Assembly: GCA_034189505.1 (NCBI GenBank)
Contig: JAXHUR010000003.1
Coordinates: 4,990-68,989 of the forward strand
DNA: 64,000 bases
Origin: Geoalkalibacter_A sp034189505
Lineage (GTDB): Bacteria; Desulfobacterota; Desulfuromonadia; Desulfuromonadales; Geoalkalibacteraceae
Direction: 5' to 3'
Every line of letters starts with the position of its first letter. Position 1 is the first letter of the stretch. This document shows, piece after piece, positions 24,789 to 33,385 of this stretch. The notes beneath the pieces were generated by a model. It ran no database searches and was not told where the DNA came from. It saw only the letters and a list, made by a program, of their open reading frames with translations. A program made the translations under genes and the position numbers.

Positions 24789-25982
24789 ATGTTCCTGCCG
24801 GTTGGCGACTTCCCCAATCCACGCACCACGCCGGTCATGACCTATCTTCTTATCGCGGCCAATGTCATGGTATGGCTGGTCGTCGCCCTGCCCCTGAGTA
24901 CGACCAGACCCGATCTGAATGACCCCCTTCTGTTGCAGTACCTCAGAGATCTGGGCGTTCAGGGGTCTGTTCCGGTCCGGGTCATCTTCGAGCAGGTCAG
25001 TGCCTACGATCTTTTTATCTACCAGTATGGCTACCGCCCGGCCGATCCCTCTTTTCTGACTCTGTTTACGGCCATGTTTCTGCATGGCGGATGGCTCCAT
25101 CTGATCGGGAATATGCTTTTTTTATGGATTTTTGGCGATAATGTCGAACACCGCATCGGCCATATTCCGTTCTTTTTCGCCTACATGGTGACGGGAATAC
25201 TGGCCACGGTGTTTTTCGCCATGTTTGTTCCCCAGTCTCAGACCCCCATGGTGGGGGCGTCAGGGGCCATTTCGGGGGTGCTGGGTTTCTACTTTCTGTG
25301 GTTTCCCCGCAACATGGTCAAAGTCTTCATTTTTCTGTTTCCGTTTATCATGAACACATTCCTGGTGCCGGCGCGCCTGGTGCTGGGGTTTTACCTGGTG
25401 ATCGACAACCTGCTGCCGTTTCTGCTCACCGGCGGAGGCGGAGGCTCGGGGGTTGCCCATGGCGCCCATATCGGAGGGTTTTTAGGCGGACTCGGCATCG
25501 CCTGGGGGATTGATCGGTTTCCGGGGTGGAAGTTCGGGCGCAGTTTCCGTCAATTCCGACGGGAGGAGAGTGCGGCAGGCTCAACCTCCACTCCCGGGCT
25601 GAAGCCTGCCGCGCTGATTCATCATCATTTGACCAACCATCGGCCGGAGCAGGCTGCGGCCCTTTTTCTGCGCCTGGGGTCCGAGCAGGACCGCAGAGCG
25701 CTTGCTTCCGAGGACCTGGTCCGGATTGGAGAATTTTTTCTTGAGCAGGGACGTGACGATCTGGCGCTCCCCCTGTTCAGAAGATTTATCCAGGAGCGTC
25801 CCACCGATTTTTATCTCGACCGGGCCCTTCTCGGCGCCGGCCGAGCCTTGGAACGGCATGGACGGCAAATTACCAGTGCCTATCAGTATTTCCTCGACGC
25901 CGTCGATGTCGCGCGCACGCCCGAAGTGCGCGAGGAGGCGTTGATGCGCCTTCGCGCCATTGATCGGTTAGCAAAAAGGTAA
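24789..25982 (+). CDS. rhomboid-family intramembrane serine protease with C-terminal tail
   Basis: 397 aa. Six or seven membrane segments. Catalytic Ser in GASGAISGVLGFY (GxSG) and catalytic His in GAHIGGFLGGLGIAWG; the upstream FLHGGWLHLIGNMLFLWIFGDNVE is the typical H/N-containing segment of rhomboids. About 150 C-terminal residues (from ~250) are soluble and helical, with alternating pairs such as AAALFLRLG and LALPLFRRFIQERP that look like TPR-type repeats, possibly a substrate or partner platform. AAAGGA lies 9 bases before the ATG. The radical SAM gene follows by 8 bases. Confidence 0.92.
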   Translation: MFLPVGDFPNPRTTPVMTYLLIAANVMVWLVVALPLSTTRPDLNDPLLLQYLRDLGVQGSVPVRVIFEQVSAYDLFIYQYGYRPADPSFLTLFTAMFLHGGWLHLIGNMLFLWIFGDNVEHRIGHIPFFFAYMVTGILATVFFAMFVPQSQTPMVGASGAISGVLGFYFLWFPRNMVKVFIFLFPFIMNTFLVPARLVLGFYLVIDNLLPFLLTGGGGGSGVAHGAHIGGFLGGLGIAWGIDRFPGWKFGRSFRQFRREESAAGSTSTPGLKPAALIHHHLTNHRPEQAAALFLRLGSEQDRRALASEDLVRIGEFFLEQGRDDLALPLFRRFIQERPTDFYLDRALLGAGRALERHGRQITSAYQYFLDAVDVARTPEVREEALMRLRAIDRLAKR

Positions 25983-25990
25983 ATTAAATT

Positions 25991-26881
25991 ATGTTCTGGT
26001 ATCTCGACTACGACGAACCGGTCTATCGGCCGCCGTCAGAAGCTCAATCGCTGATTCTGCAGATCACGCTGGGATGTTCCCAGAATCGCTGTACTTTCTG
26101 CGGCATGTACAAGACGAAGCACTTTGCCGTGCGTCCGGTCGAGGAGGTGGTGGCCCAGGTTGCCGCGATTCCGGCGACACACCGCCCAATGATTCAGCGG
26201 GTCTTTCTTGCCGACGGCGATGCCCTGGTGTATCCGCAGGAGGGTTTGGTGAAAATCCTCGATGCCCTTGATCGGATGCTGCCCAACCTGCGCCGGGTGG
26301 CAGCTTATGCTTCACCAAACAGCCTGACCACTAAGACGGTCGACGATCTGGTGCTGTTGCGGGAAAAGAAGTTGAAGCTCCTTTATTTCGGTCTGGAAAG
26401 CGGCGACGACCGGACTTTGAGCGAGGTGAACAAGGGCTACGGCGCGGATGAAATGCTCGCTTTATGCCGCAAAGCGCATGTGGCAGGGATGAAGCTTTCC
26501 GTCACCGCCATTCTCGGACTGGCAGGGCGGGAGCGATCCGATGAACATGCAGCTGCCACCGCCCGCTGGATCAATGCCCTGTCGCCGACCTATTTTTCTC
26601 TGCTGACCTTGTTTCACCGGCACAATGACGATTTCTTCCGCTCGCTGGAACCGCTGACGCGCGGCGGCATCCTGGAAGAAGCGTTGACTCTTGTTACGCA
26701 GCTTAATCCCCTGCGGACCATTCTTCGCTCCAATCACGTCTCCAACATCCTGAATCTGGCAGGCAGCTACCCGCGGGATCGAGAAAAGATCATCTCCCAG
26801 GCGCAGGAAGCCCTGCATTTCGCGGCCCAGCGTCCCGAGTGGTACGACGAGGTCCCGGATTATCGGGAGGATCGTTTCTGA
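25991..26881 (+). CDS. radical SAM protein (B12-independent, YgiQ/Elp3-like fold)
   Basis: 296 aa. The cluster motif CSQNRCTFC (Cx3Cx2C) near residue 28 binds the 4Fe-4S/SAM centre. GxIxGxxE-type elements appear as LLYFGLESGDD and LSVTAILGLAGRERSDEH. No additional ferredoxin or B12 domain is visible. The substrate cannot be told from sequence. It begins 8 bases after the rhomboid stop and likely shares its transcript. The gene ends only 1 base from the convergent chemoreceptor gene. Confidence 0.88.
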   Translation: MFWYLDYDEPVYRPPSEAQSLILQITLGCSQNRCTFCGMYKTKHFAVRPVEEVVAQVAAIPATHRPMIQRVFLADGDALVYPQEGLVKILDALDRMLPNLRRVAAYASPNSLTTKTVDDLVLLREKKLKLLYFGLESGDDRTLSEVNKGYGADEMLALCRKAHVAGMKLSVTAILGLAGRERSDEHAAATARWINALSPTYFSLLTLFHRHNDDFFRSLEPLTRGGILEEALTLVTQLNPLRTILRSNHVSNILNLAGSYPRDREKIISQAQEALHFAAQRPEWYDEVPDYREDRF

Positions 26882-26882
26882 T

Positions 26883-28637
26883 TCAGTACACGCCCCTTTC
26901 GTTCAGGAACGGGGCGTATTCTTTGTCGGTACCCTGGATATGGTTGATCAGCCAGCCCTTGAGGAAATTGAACACCTCGGAGGAGAATACCTTTTCCCCT
27001 TTTTCGAGTTTCGCCTTGAGTTCAAGTACCCGGGCGACGAACTTTTCGTGCTCTGCCTTGTGGCTTTCATAATCGGGATAGGTCTTGTCCTTCATGAATC
27101 GCTCTTCCGTGGCGAAATGCTTTCCGGTGTATTCGATCAGGTCCACGAACAGCGGACCCATGATCTGGTCGCCCTTGCCGGTTTTCATGGCGTGGTAGAG
27201 CTTGTTGATCATCTCCACCAGCCTCTTGTGCTGCATGTCGATCACCCCGATATTGACGCTCAAATCGTCGCTCCAATCTATGAGCGAGTGTGTAGATTCC
27301 TCTTTCCCCGTGGTTGGTTTTGTCGCCGGGGCAGGCCGATGCGTCGGCGCTGCGATCCGGGCTGGCTGGAAGCGGGGGGGGCTAGGGGATGTCGCGAACT
27401 CCCTATGTTCAAGGTTGCTTTGCTGTGCTGTGCCGTGAAACCGCTCCAGGCGTCGGTTGAGCTCCGCCGCCATGCTGGAGAGCTGCTCTGCCGCTGCCGC
27501 ACTTTCTTCGGCATTGGCGGTGTTCTGCTGGGTGGCCTGATCGATCTGACCGAGGCCGATGTTGATCTGTTCGAGCCCCTGCGCCTGTTCACTGGATGCC
27601 GCCGAAATCTCTGCCGCCAGATCCGCAACCCGGGTGATGCCGGTGGTGATCTCGGAGAGTGCTTCTGCCGTCCGGTCGGCGATTTTGCTGCCGTGTTCGG
27701 CGCGGGTAACGGCGTCCTCGATCAGGGCCGAGGTTTCCTGGGCGGCTTTGGCGCTGCGAGCCGCCAGATTGCGGACCTCTTCGGCAACCACGGCAAAGCC
27801 CTTGCCGTGCTGACCGGCCCGTGCCGCCTCCACTGCGGCGTTAAGCGCCAGCAGGTTGGTCTGAAAGGCAATCTCGTCAATAGCTTTTATTATTATCGAG
27901 ATGCTGTGGCCCGACTCATTGATGGCGGCCATAGCGTTGACCATTTCGCTCATTTGCTGGTTGCCGCGGTCGGCGCTCTCGCGTGCCTGCCCGGCCAGCG
28001 TGCTGGCCTGCCCCGCGTTGTCGGCGTTGAGCTGGGTCTGCGATGTGATCTGGTTCATGGAGGCCGATATCTCCTGCAGGGAAGCGGCCTGTTCCGTGGC
28101 CCCCTGCGACAGGCTCTGGCTGGAATCTGCGACCTGTGATGCAGCCGAGCCGATCTGATGGCCCACTCGCCCGATCTGCCCGATAAGGGAGCCCATCTCA
28201 TCACTGAGGGCTCGCAGGGCATGGCGCAAGATATCCTCGCTGTCGAGGGGCCGGATACTTTCATCGAAGTGTCCGCGGGACATCTTCCGCAAGCTCGCGA
28301 CGATTTCTTTTTCCAGGCTTTGACCAAGCGCATCGAGCGAGGTGCTCAGCCGCCCGATTTCATCGTTGCGCTTGAGTTCCAGCGGTAGTGTTTTTCTGCC
28401 TCTGCGCAGATTTTCAGCCTGCGCGCACAGTGCCTTCAACGGTGCGCTGAGACCGCGGGCAAGAAGCAAAGTGGCAGCTATCGCTGCGAGTGCGCCCACA
28501 CCCGATATCGTCATCACCAACAATGCGCCGCCCTGGGAACCCTCAGCACCGAGGCCGCTCCAGCCAATGATGCCGGTCAGGACAAAAAGCAAAGCCAGGA
28601 CAACAAAGGTTCCCGTTAATTTTACCGAAACATTCAT
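26883..28637 (-). CDS. methyl-accepting chemotaxis protein with C-terminal hemerythrin
   Basis: 584 aa from ATG 28637 (GGGAG upstream); a longer frame would add 45 unlikely residues. Two membrane segments (~8-28 and ~38-60) are separated by only a few residues, so there is almost no periplasmic sensor. Then HAMP (~60-115), an MCP signalling domain with the tip EEVRNLAARSAKAAQETS and neighbouring DEIAFQTNLLALNAAVEAAR, and a C-terminal bacteriohemerythrin with all expected ligands: DMQHKRLVE, YTGKHFATEERFM, DYESHKAEHEKF and LINHIQGTDKEY. This layout is like DcrH of Desulfovibrio, so it should sense cytoplasmic O2 (or NO) and steer aerotaxis away. Confidence 0.93.
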   Translation of the reverse strand: MNVSVKLTGTFVVLALLFVLTGIIGWSGLGAEGSQGGALLVMTISGVGALAAIAATLLLARGLSAPLKALCAQAENLRRGRKTLPLELKRNDEIGRLSTSLDALGQSLEKEIVASLRKMSRGHFDESIRPLDSEDILRHALRALSDEMGSLIGQIGRVGHQIGSAASQVADSSQSLSQGATEQAASLQEISASMNQITSQTQLNADNAGQASTLAGQARESADRGNQQMSEMVNAMAAINESGHSISIIIKAIDEIAFQTNLLALNAAVEAARAGQHGKGFAVVAEEVRNLAARSAKAAQETSALIEDAVTRAEHGSKIADRTAEALSEITTGITRVADLAAEISAASSEQAQGLEQINIGLGQIDQATQQNTANAEESAAAAEQLSSMAAELNRRLERFHGTAQQSNLEHREFATSPSPPRFQPARIAAPTHRPAPATKPTTGKEESTHSLIDWSDDLSVNIGVIDMQHKRLVEMINKLYHAMKTGKGDQIMGPLFVDLIEYTGKHFATEERFMKDKTYPDYESHKAEHEKFVARVLELKAKLEKGEKVFSSEVFNFLKGWLINHIQGTDKEYAPFLNERGVY

Positions 28638-28701
28638 TCTCAACTCCCGCCTGATTAACCCCGTGGGTCGCTCATATTCCTGTGGGTGACAAACTCTGCT
28701 C

Positions 28702-28731
28702 AGTATAACCCCTCTGGTTTGAATATGGCAA
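28702..28731 (-). promoter_or_regulatory. probable chemoreceptor promoter
   Basis: Minus-strand TTGCCA (28731-28726), an 18-base spacer and TATACT (28707-28702), about 65 bases before the chemoreceptor ATG. A sigma-70 type; no sigma-28 sequence is obvious. Confidence 0.45.
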
Positions 28732-28805
28732 TGATAATTTGTTAACTTTTGGCAGGGGAGGGCTCTGCTCACTTCTCTCCAGCGTGGGGTGGGAAAGCGG
28801 CGGAG

Positions 28806-29438
28806 CTATTCTGGGGTATTGATCGCTTTGAGCAGGCTGTCGGCGGCCATTGCCGGATCTGAGGCGGCTAGAACGGCGCGGATCAGGGCAACGCCCTGAA
28901 CGCCGGCGGAAAGCACCTCGGGCAGGTTGTGGTGCTCAATGCCGCCCAGACCAAAAACGGGCAGGGGGGAGGAAAGGCAGGCGCAGCGCAGCGCCTCAAC
29001 CCCCTGCGGTGGACCGAAGCGGGCTTTGGAGGGGGTTTCGAATACTGGACCGAAGGTGACAAAATCCGCGCCGCTTTCATGGGCGGAGCGGATTTGATGT
29101 TGAGTGTGGGTGGACACCCCGATCAGGTATCGAGGACCAAGAACCTTGCGCGCCACAGCCGGCGGCAGAGAGTGTTCGCCCAGGTGCACCCCGTCGGCTT
29201 GGACCGCCAGCGCCAGGTCGAGACGGTCATTGATCAGAAGGCGCGCTCCGTACCGGGCGGTCAGATCCCGCAGGGCGCAGGCCAGGGGATAGAGTTGTGC
29301 GGCGCTGAGATCTTTTTCCCGCAGCTGTACCGCCCGTACACCGCCGGCAAGAGCGGCCTCCACAGCTTTAACCAGGGTGCGTCCCGCGGGCAGGCAGGTG
29401 CGGTCGGTGATCAGGTAAAGAGAAAAATCCACCGCCAT
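28806..29438 (-). CDS. thiE: thiamine-phosphate synthase
   Basis: Joins HMP-PP and thiazole phosphate to thiamine phosphate. 210 aa TIM barrel: YLITDRTCLPAG, GVRAVQLREKDLSA (substrate Arg/Lys), LLINDRLDLALAVQADGVHLGEHSL, GVSTHTQHQI, FVTFGPVFETPSK and VFGLGGIEHHN. All are ThiE signature segments, and LREKD with VHLG distinguishes it from TenI-type paralogues. Last gene of the thiFSGHE operon, 18 bases after thiH. Confidence 0.95.
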   Translation of the reverse strand: MAVDFSLYLITDRTCLPAGRTLVKAVEAALAGGVRAVQLREKDLSAAQLYPLACALRDLTARYGARLLINDRLDLALAVQADGVHLGEHSLPPAVARKVLGPRYLIGVSTHTQHQIRSAHESGADFVTFGPVFETPSKARFGPPQGVEALRCACLSSPLPVFGLGGIEHHNLPEVLSAGVQGVALIRAVLAASDPAMAADSLLKAINTPE

Positions 29439-29456
29439 GGCATTTATGATCCGTAT

Positions 29457-30584
29457 CTACTGCTCAGCAGTACGGTCGAGAAACGCGCCGTCCCAGTCTT
29501 TCCACACCGCTTCATAACCCTTGGCACGGATCAGGCGGCAGACTTCGGCAGGAGAGCGGTCATCATCGATGGCGAACTGCTGGGTGCTGTGGTTGGGGTC
29601 TGAATATCCTCCCGGTGCGGTGCAGGAGCCGGCACTCATCTGGGTGATACCCAGTGGCAGCAGATTGTCGCGCAGGGCGGCACTCTCGCGGGTCGACAGA
29701 ACCAGCCCGGCATCCGGGAGCAGCAGGCGCAGAGCGCACAAAAGTTGAACGAACTGGCGGTCGGAAACCGGGTGGAGCGGGGAAAAACCACCGTCAGCCG
29801 GCCGAATGCGCGGGAAAGAGACCGAAACCTGGGTGCGCCAGTAATGACGGGAAAGAAACAGGGCGTGCAGCCCGGTCAGGAAACCTTCACTGCGAAAGCG
29901 GCCGAGCCCGAGCAGCGAGCCGATGCCGATGCGGCGCAGGCCCGCCTGGCCGCCGCGCTCGGGTGTCGCCAGGCGAAAATCGAAATCGCTCTTTTTGCCG
30001 AAGGGGTGCATGCGCGCATAAAGATCCCGGTCGTAGGTCTCCTGGTAGATGGTCAATCCGTCGACCCCCGAGTCCACCATCTGGCGGTAGCCCTCGGTTT
30101 CCATTGGGTAGACTTCGATGCTGATGGAGCTGAACAGCGGGCGCAGGCGCCGTGCCGCTGCGGCCAGGTAATCGTTATCCACCGCTTTGGGCGACTCGCC
30201 GGTCACCAGCAGGATGTGACGAAAACCCTGCGCATGGAGATAGCGCGCTTCTTTTTCCACGGCCTTGAGGCTCAGGGTGTGACGCGGCACGCGGTTGCGG
30301 GCGCTGAAACCGCAGTAAAGGCAACCGTTGAGGCACTCGTTGGAGATGTAGAGAGGCGCGTAAAGCAGGATATTGTGCCCGAAGCGCTGCACCGTGATGG
30401 CGTGAGCTTTCTGCGCCATGGATTCAACGAACTCTTCGGCGGCGGGCGACAGCAGCGCCATCAATTCATCCGGCCCCGGCCGCTCAACCGCCAGGGCGCG
30501 CTGTACGTCCTGCGCTTTTTGAGTGCGGATCGTTTCTTCGAGGCGATCGATATCGTATTGTTTCAGGAAGTCGAGGAAAGTCAT
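29457..30584 (-). CDS. thiH: 2-iminoacetate synthase ThiH
   Basis: Radical SAM tyrosine lyase that makes dehydroglycine for the thiazole ring, the anaerobic alternative to ThiO. 375 aa with the cluster motif ECLNGCLYCGFS (Cx3Cx2C), ILLVTGESPK, SIEVYPMETEGY, and the ThiH C-terminus QMSAGSCTAPGGY. It starts 43 bases after the thiG stop. Use of ThiH rather than the oxygen-dependent ThiO fits an anaerobe. Confidence 0.97.
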   Translation of the reverse strand: MTFLDFLKQYDIDRLEETIRTQKAQDVQRALAVERPGPDELMALLSPAAEEFVESMAQKAHAITVQRFGHNILLYAPLYISNECLNGCLYCGFSARNRVPRHTLSLKAVEKEARYLHAQGFRHILLVTGESPKAVDNDYLAAAARRLRPLFSSISIEVYPMETEGYRQMVDSGVDGLTIYQETYDRDLYARMHPFGKKSDFDFRLATPERGGQAGLRRIGIGSLLGLGRFRSEGFLTGLHALFLSRHYWRTQVSVSFPRIRPADGGFSPLHPVSDRQFVQLLCALRLLLPDAGLVLSTRESAALRDNLLPLGITQMSAGSCTAPGGYSDPNHSTQQFAIDDDRSPAEVCRLIRAKGYEAVWKDWDGAFLDRTAEQ

Positions 30585-30627
30585 GTGGTGTCCCTCAGGC
30601 CCGTTACAGCCTGCATCTAATCAGGTA

Positions 30628-31416
30628 TCAATCGTGGAGAAAACCGGTCAGGGGGCTCGAGGCCCGTGCCTTCTGTCTCTGCTCTCCCAGCCCTGCAAGG
30701 AAGGCCTCTCTCCCCGCCTGAACGCCTTTTTTGAAGGCGGCGCCCATGGCGCCGGGGTTAAGAGAGACGGCCAGGGCGGTGTTGACCAGCACCGCGTCGG
30801 CGCCCATCTCCATGGCTGCGGCTGCATGGGAGGGAGCTCCGAGCCCGGCATCGATCACCACCGGAACGACGGCCTGCTCGATAATGATGCGGATCTGGTC
30901 GCGGGTGCGCAGCCCCCGGTTGGTCCCGATGGGGGCGCCGAGCGGCATCACGGTGGCGGTGCCGGCTTCCTGCAGGTGCTTGGCCAGCACCGGGTCGGCG
31001 TTGATATAGGGCAGCACGGTGAACCCTTCCTTGACCAGAATTCGGGCGGCTTTCAGGGTTTCAATGGGATCGGGCAGCAGGTAATAGGGGTCGGGGGTGA
31101 CCTCCAGCTTGACCCAGGGCTCGCACCCGGCCGCGCGCGCCAACCGGGCCAGCCGCACCGCTTCCTCGGCGTCGCGCGCGCCGCTGGTGTTGGGCAGCAG
31201 CAGGTAGCGGTCGCGGTCGATATGGGAGAGCATGCTGTCCCCGGGGTTCTCGATATCAACCCGCCGCAGGGCGACGGTGACGATTTCGCAGCCCGAACCT
31301 TGCATGGCTTCAACCATCGCTTTGTTGGAGGAAAATTTTCCGGTCCCGACCAGCAGGCGTGAGGTGAATGTGCGCCCGCCGATCACCAGTGAGTCGTTCG
31401 TCATGGTATGGGTCAC
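30628..31416 (-). CDS. thiG: thiazole synthase
   Basis: Forms the thiazole phosphate from DXP, dehydroglycine and ThiS-thiocarboxylate. 262 aa: SLVIGGRTFTSRLLVGTGKF, ALRRVDIE, WVKLEVTPDPYYLLPD (catalytic Lys), VKEGFTVLPYINADPVLAKHL, VMPLGAPIGTNRGL and VPVVIDAGLGAPSHAAAAME. Length and motifs are typical. The gap to thiS is 34 bases. Confidence 0.97.
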   Translation of the reverse strand: MTHTMTNDSLVIGGRTFTSRLLVGTGKFSSNKAMVEAMQGSGCEIVTVALRRVDIENPGDSMLSHIDRDRYLLLPNTSGARDAEEAVRLARLARAAGCEPWVKLEVTPDPYYLLPDPIETLKAARILVKEGFTVLPYINADPVLAKHLQEAGTATVMPLGAPIGTNRGLRTRDQIRIIIEQAVVPVVIDAGLGAPSHAAAAMEMGADAVLVNTALAVSLNPGAMGAAFKKGVQAGREAFLAGLGEQRQKARASSPLTGFLHD

Positions 31417-31450
31417 CTTTCCTTGAGGTATTGTTTAAATTCTGTTCGGC

Positions 31451-31651
31451 TCAGCCGCCGCCGACGAATTGAACGATTTCAAGCCGGTCTCCGTCTTCAA
31501 GGACGGTCGCCTCAAAGTCCTCGCGTTCGGCGATGATCTGATTGCGTTCAACCGCGAGGCTGCGGGCGTCCATTTTCATCTCGCTGAGCAGCTGTGCCAG
31601 GGTCAGTCCGTCTGCGACTTCGCGCTCGCGGCCATTGACGGTAATCTTCAT
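31451..31651 (-). CDS. thiS: sulfur carrier protein ThiS
   Basis: 66 aa beta-grasp protein (MKITVNGREREVADGLTLAQ...) ending VQFVGGG. The terminal Gly-Gly is adenylated by ThiF and then carries the thiocarboxylate sulfur to ThiG. Lies between thiF and thiG. Confidence 0.95.
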   Translation of the reverse strand: MKITVNGREREVADGLTLAQLLSEMKMDARSLAVERNQIIAEREDFEATVLEDGDRLEIVQFVGGG

Positions 31652-31671
31652 GATGTCCGAGCTCCTTTTGG

Positions 31672-32478
31672 TCAGCAGGGTTCCTCGCCCAGCAGCAGAC
31701 GCACCACGGCGTTGGCCTGATGATGGGCCGCAATTCCAACCCGTGGCGCCATCAGCCCTTCGCCGGGGCGGGCGGCGTTTTCACCGTCGCCGACGAGGAC
31801 CAGGTTGCGTCCGGCGCGCCGTGTGACCACCGTATTGGAGGGATGGCAGCCCGCCAGTCCGGATGCGGCGACGACGGGGCGTTCTGGGAAATGACGCCGG
31901 AAGGTTTCCACCAGCATCGCTTTCTGCTGCGCGAGGTCAAACGCTTCGACCAGGATCTGCGCCTGTGAGAAAACTTCGGCGACATTGCCAGGCGTCAGGC
32001 GCAGGTGAACGGGAGTCGCTGTGACGCACGGGTTGACGCGGGCGAGTGTTTCGGCCAGCGCTTCGACTTTCGGCTGACCGATCTGGTCGACAAAGTACTG
32101 CTGGCGGTTGAGGTTCGAGGGTTCGACCACGTCGAAGTCGACCAGGATCAGGTGCCCAACCCCGATGCGGGCCAGGGCCATGGCCGCATGTGAGCCGAGC
32201 CCGCCCACACCGGCGATGCCGACGCAGGCCGCGCGCAGCTTTTCATGCACGCCCGGTGTGTGGCGCGCCCGCATCAGCGCATCGAGTTCATCCGCGGCGG
32301 GAATTTCGCCGCGCCGGATCAGGATGACCTGGTCGCCAGAAGCCAGCGGCAGGTCGTCCGCGGCCGGGAATCCGTTGACGATCAGGACATCGGCCCGCGG
32401 CTTGAACCGGTCGCGGATCTGGTGAAGAGACGCTTCATCCGCAACGGTTTGTTTTTTTTCGTTGATCAGAATGTCCAT
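31672..32478 (-). CDS. thiF: ThiS adenylyltransferase ThiF with N-terminal ThiS-like domain
   Basis: 268 aa. Residues 1-58 (MDILINEKKQTVADEASL to DQVILIRRGE) look like a ThiS-type beta-grasp domain without a C-terminal Gly-Gly. The E1-like ThiF/MoeB domain follows: VGIAGVGGLGSHAAMALAR (nucleotide loop), LVDFDVVEPSNLNRQQY, QIGQPKVEALAETL. The usual CxxC zinc pairs of MoeB are not seen, as in the shorter ThiF type of anaerobes. First gene of thiFSGHE, downstream of a TPP riboswitch. The start ATG at 32478 has a poor ribosome site. Confidence 0.93.
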   Translation of the reverse strand: MDILINEKKQTVADEASLHQIRDRFKPRADVLIVNGFPAADDLPLASGDQVILIRRGEIPAADELDALMRARHTPGVHEKLRAACVGIAGVGGLGSHAAMALARIGVGHLILVDFDVVEPSNLNRQQYFVDQIGQPKVEALAETLARVNPCVTATPVHLRLTPGNVAEVFSQAQILVEAFDLAQQKAMLVETFRRHFPERPVVAASGLAGCHPSNTVVTRRAGRNLVLVGDGENAARPGEGLMAPRVGIAAHHQANAVVRLLLGEEPC

Positions 32479-32531
32479 GCAATGATGGCCTGTCTTTGAA
32501 TGGCATGCATAATGGGGGGAGGGGTGAACGG

Positions 32532-32553
32532 AAAAAGGCCGCGAATGCGGCCT
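32532..32553 (-). terminator. riboswitch-linked terminator before thiF
   Basis: On the minus strand AGGCCGC...GCGGCCT (7 bp, loop ATTC) is followed by TTTTT, about 35 bases downstream of the TPP aptamer and before thiF. It is the likely expression platform, stopping transcription when TPP is bound. Confidence 0.85.
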
Positions 32554-32587
32554 GGTCGGAATGCAGATCTAATAGAGTCTGTGGCCG

Positions 32588-32685
32588 ACGCCGCTTCCCT
32601 CCGCCGGTGCAAGCCGGATCAGGTTCCAAGGGTCTTCCGCGACACCATCGTGCCGGCGGAACTCTCAGTTTCCACTCCCCTAGGG
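32588..32685 (-). ncRNA. TPP riboswitch (THI element)
   Basis: Reading the minus strand shows all conserved THI-box blocks in order: AGGGGAGT, the pyrimidine-sensor CTGAGAG, then ACCCTTGGAACCTGATCCGG and GGCGGAGGGAAGC. Binds thiamine pyrophosphate and represses the thiFSGHE operon via the terminator at 32532-32553. Confidence 0.96.
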
Positions 32686-32715
32686 CGTTCGTTCTGTACT
32701 GTGTTGTGAGTTTCT

Positions 32716-32745
32716 ACGCTATCACTTGGTTCCAGCGTCCGTCAA
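32716..32745 (-). promoter_or_regulatory. probable thi operon promoter
   Basis: Minus-strand TTGACG (32745-32740), an 18-base spacer and TAGCGT (32721-32716), placing the transcript start 20-30 bases before the riboswitch aptamer. Confidence 0.5.
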
Positions 32746-32798
32746 TATTTTTTCGACGACGCATGATCGTCAAACAATACTTCAATCGGCGTTTTTCA

Positions 32799-32828
32799 TT
32801 GTCACCTGAGCGGGTTGTGCTCTATCAT
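32799..32828 (+). promoter_or_regulatory. probable promoter for the small helical protein gene
   Basis: TTGTCA (32799-32804), an 18-base spacer and TATCAT (32823-32828), divergent from the thi promoter and about 85 bases before the next plus-strand ATG. Confidence 0.45.
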
Positions 32829-32912
32829 TAGAAATTACGCCAAATCCTTTTGTTCTGTCTTGAACACTTAGTTGTTAGTTGTCGAAATCACAAGCACGGA
32901 AGGATAAAGACG

Positions 32913-33236
32913 ATGACAATTTCCGAGCGATATCGCAAGTTGTATCAGGATATTCTGGTCTTTTCGCAGGGCTTTCAGGGCGAATGCTGCGCGGAAGCAG
33001 AGCGCGTGCCGCAGCAGTTGTTTGAAAAAGCTCTGGGTGAACTGGCGCCTTTTGACGAGGCCGTGGGAGAGATCCCCCGCATCCGCCTGGAGGAGAAGCT
33101 CACCCCCGTACTGCTTAAAAGCCATTCCGTGCTTGATCGTGCGCGGCGGCTGCTTGACGAAGGAGGAGAATCCGACAGGGCGGCTGAAGTATGGGAGCTT
33201 GAGCAGCAGATTTATCGGTTATTGAATGACCTTTGA
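32913..33236 (+). CDS. small helical protein upstream of pseudo-AAA gene
   Basis: 107 aa from ATG 32913 (GGAAGGA 8-9 bases upstream). Entirely helical in appearance, rich in Glu/Leu/Arg (ERYRKLYQDILVFSQGF, LLKSHSVLDRARRLLDEGG, AAEVWELEQQIYRLLNDL), with one CC pair and no signal peptide. No family recognised. Its stop lies about 150 bases before the likely start of the AAA-like protein and overlaps the start of the longer open frame of that gene (33233), so the two are probably cotranscribed and may be partners. Confidence 0.65.
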   Translation: MTISERYRKLYQDILVFSQGFQGECCAEAERVPQQLFEKALGELAPFDEAVGEIPRIRLEEKLTPVLLKSHSVLDRARRLLDEGGESDRAAEVWELEQQIYRLLNDL

Positions 33237-33385
33237 TGGCATGTAAGTTGCTGCCTGTTTGCTATCTGTTTTGTTGCCGACGGTCCACCCGGCGTATCTA
33301 TGGGCGGCGATTCGTTGGAGGCGTCGATTCCCTTTTACTGTTTTTACCCAAGCCATCCCAAGCGAAAGGATTGGTTGCAAACGCC

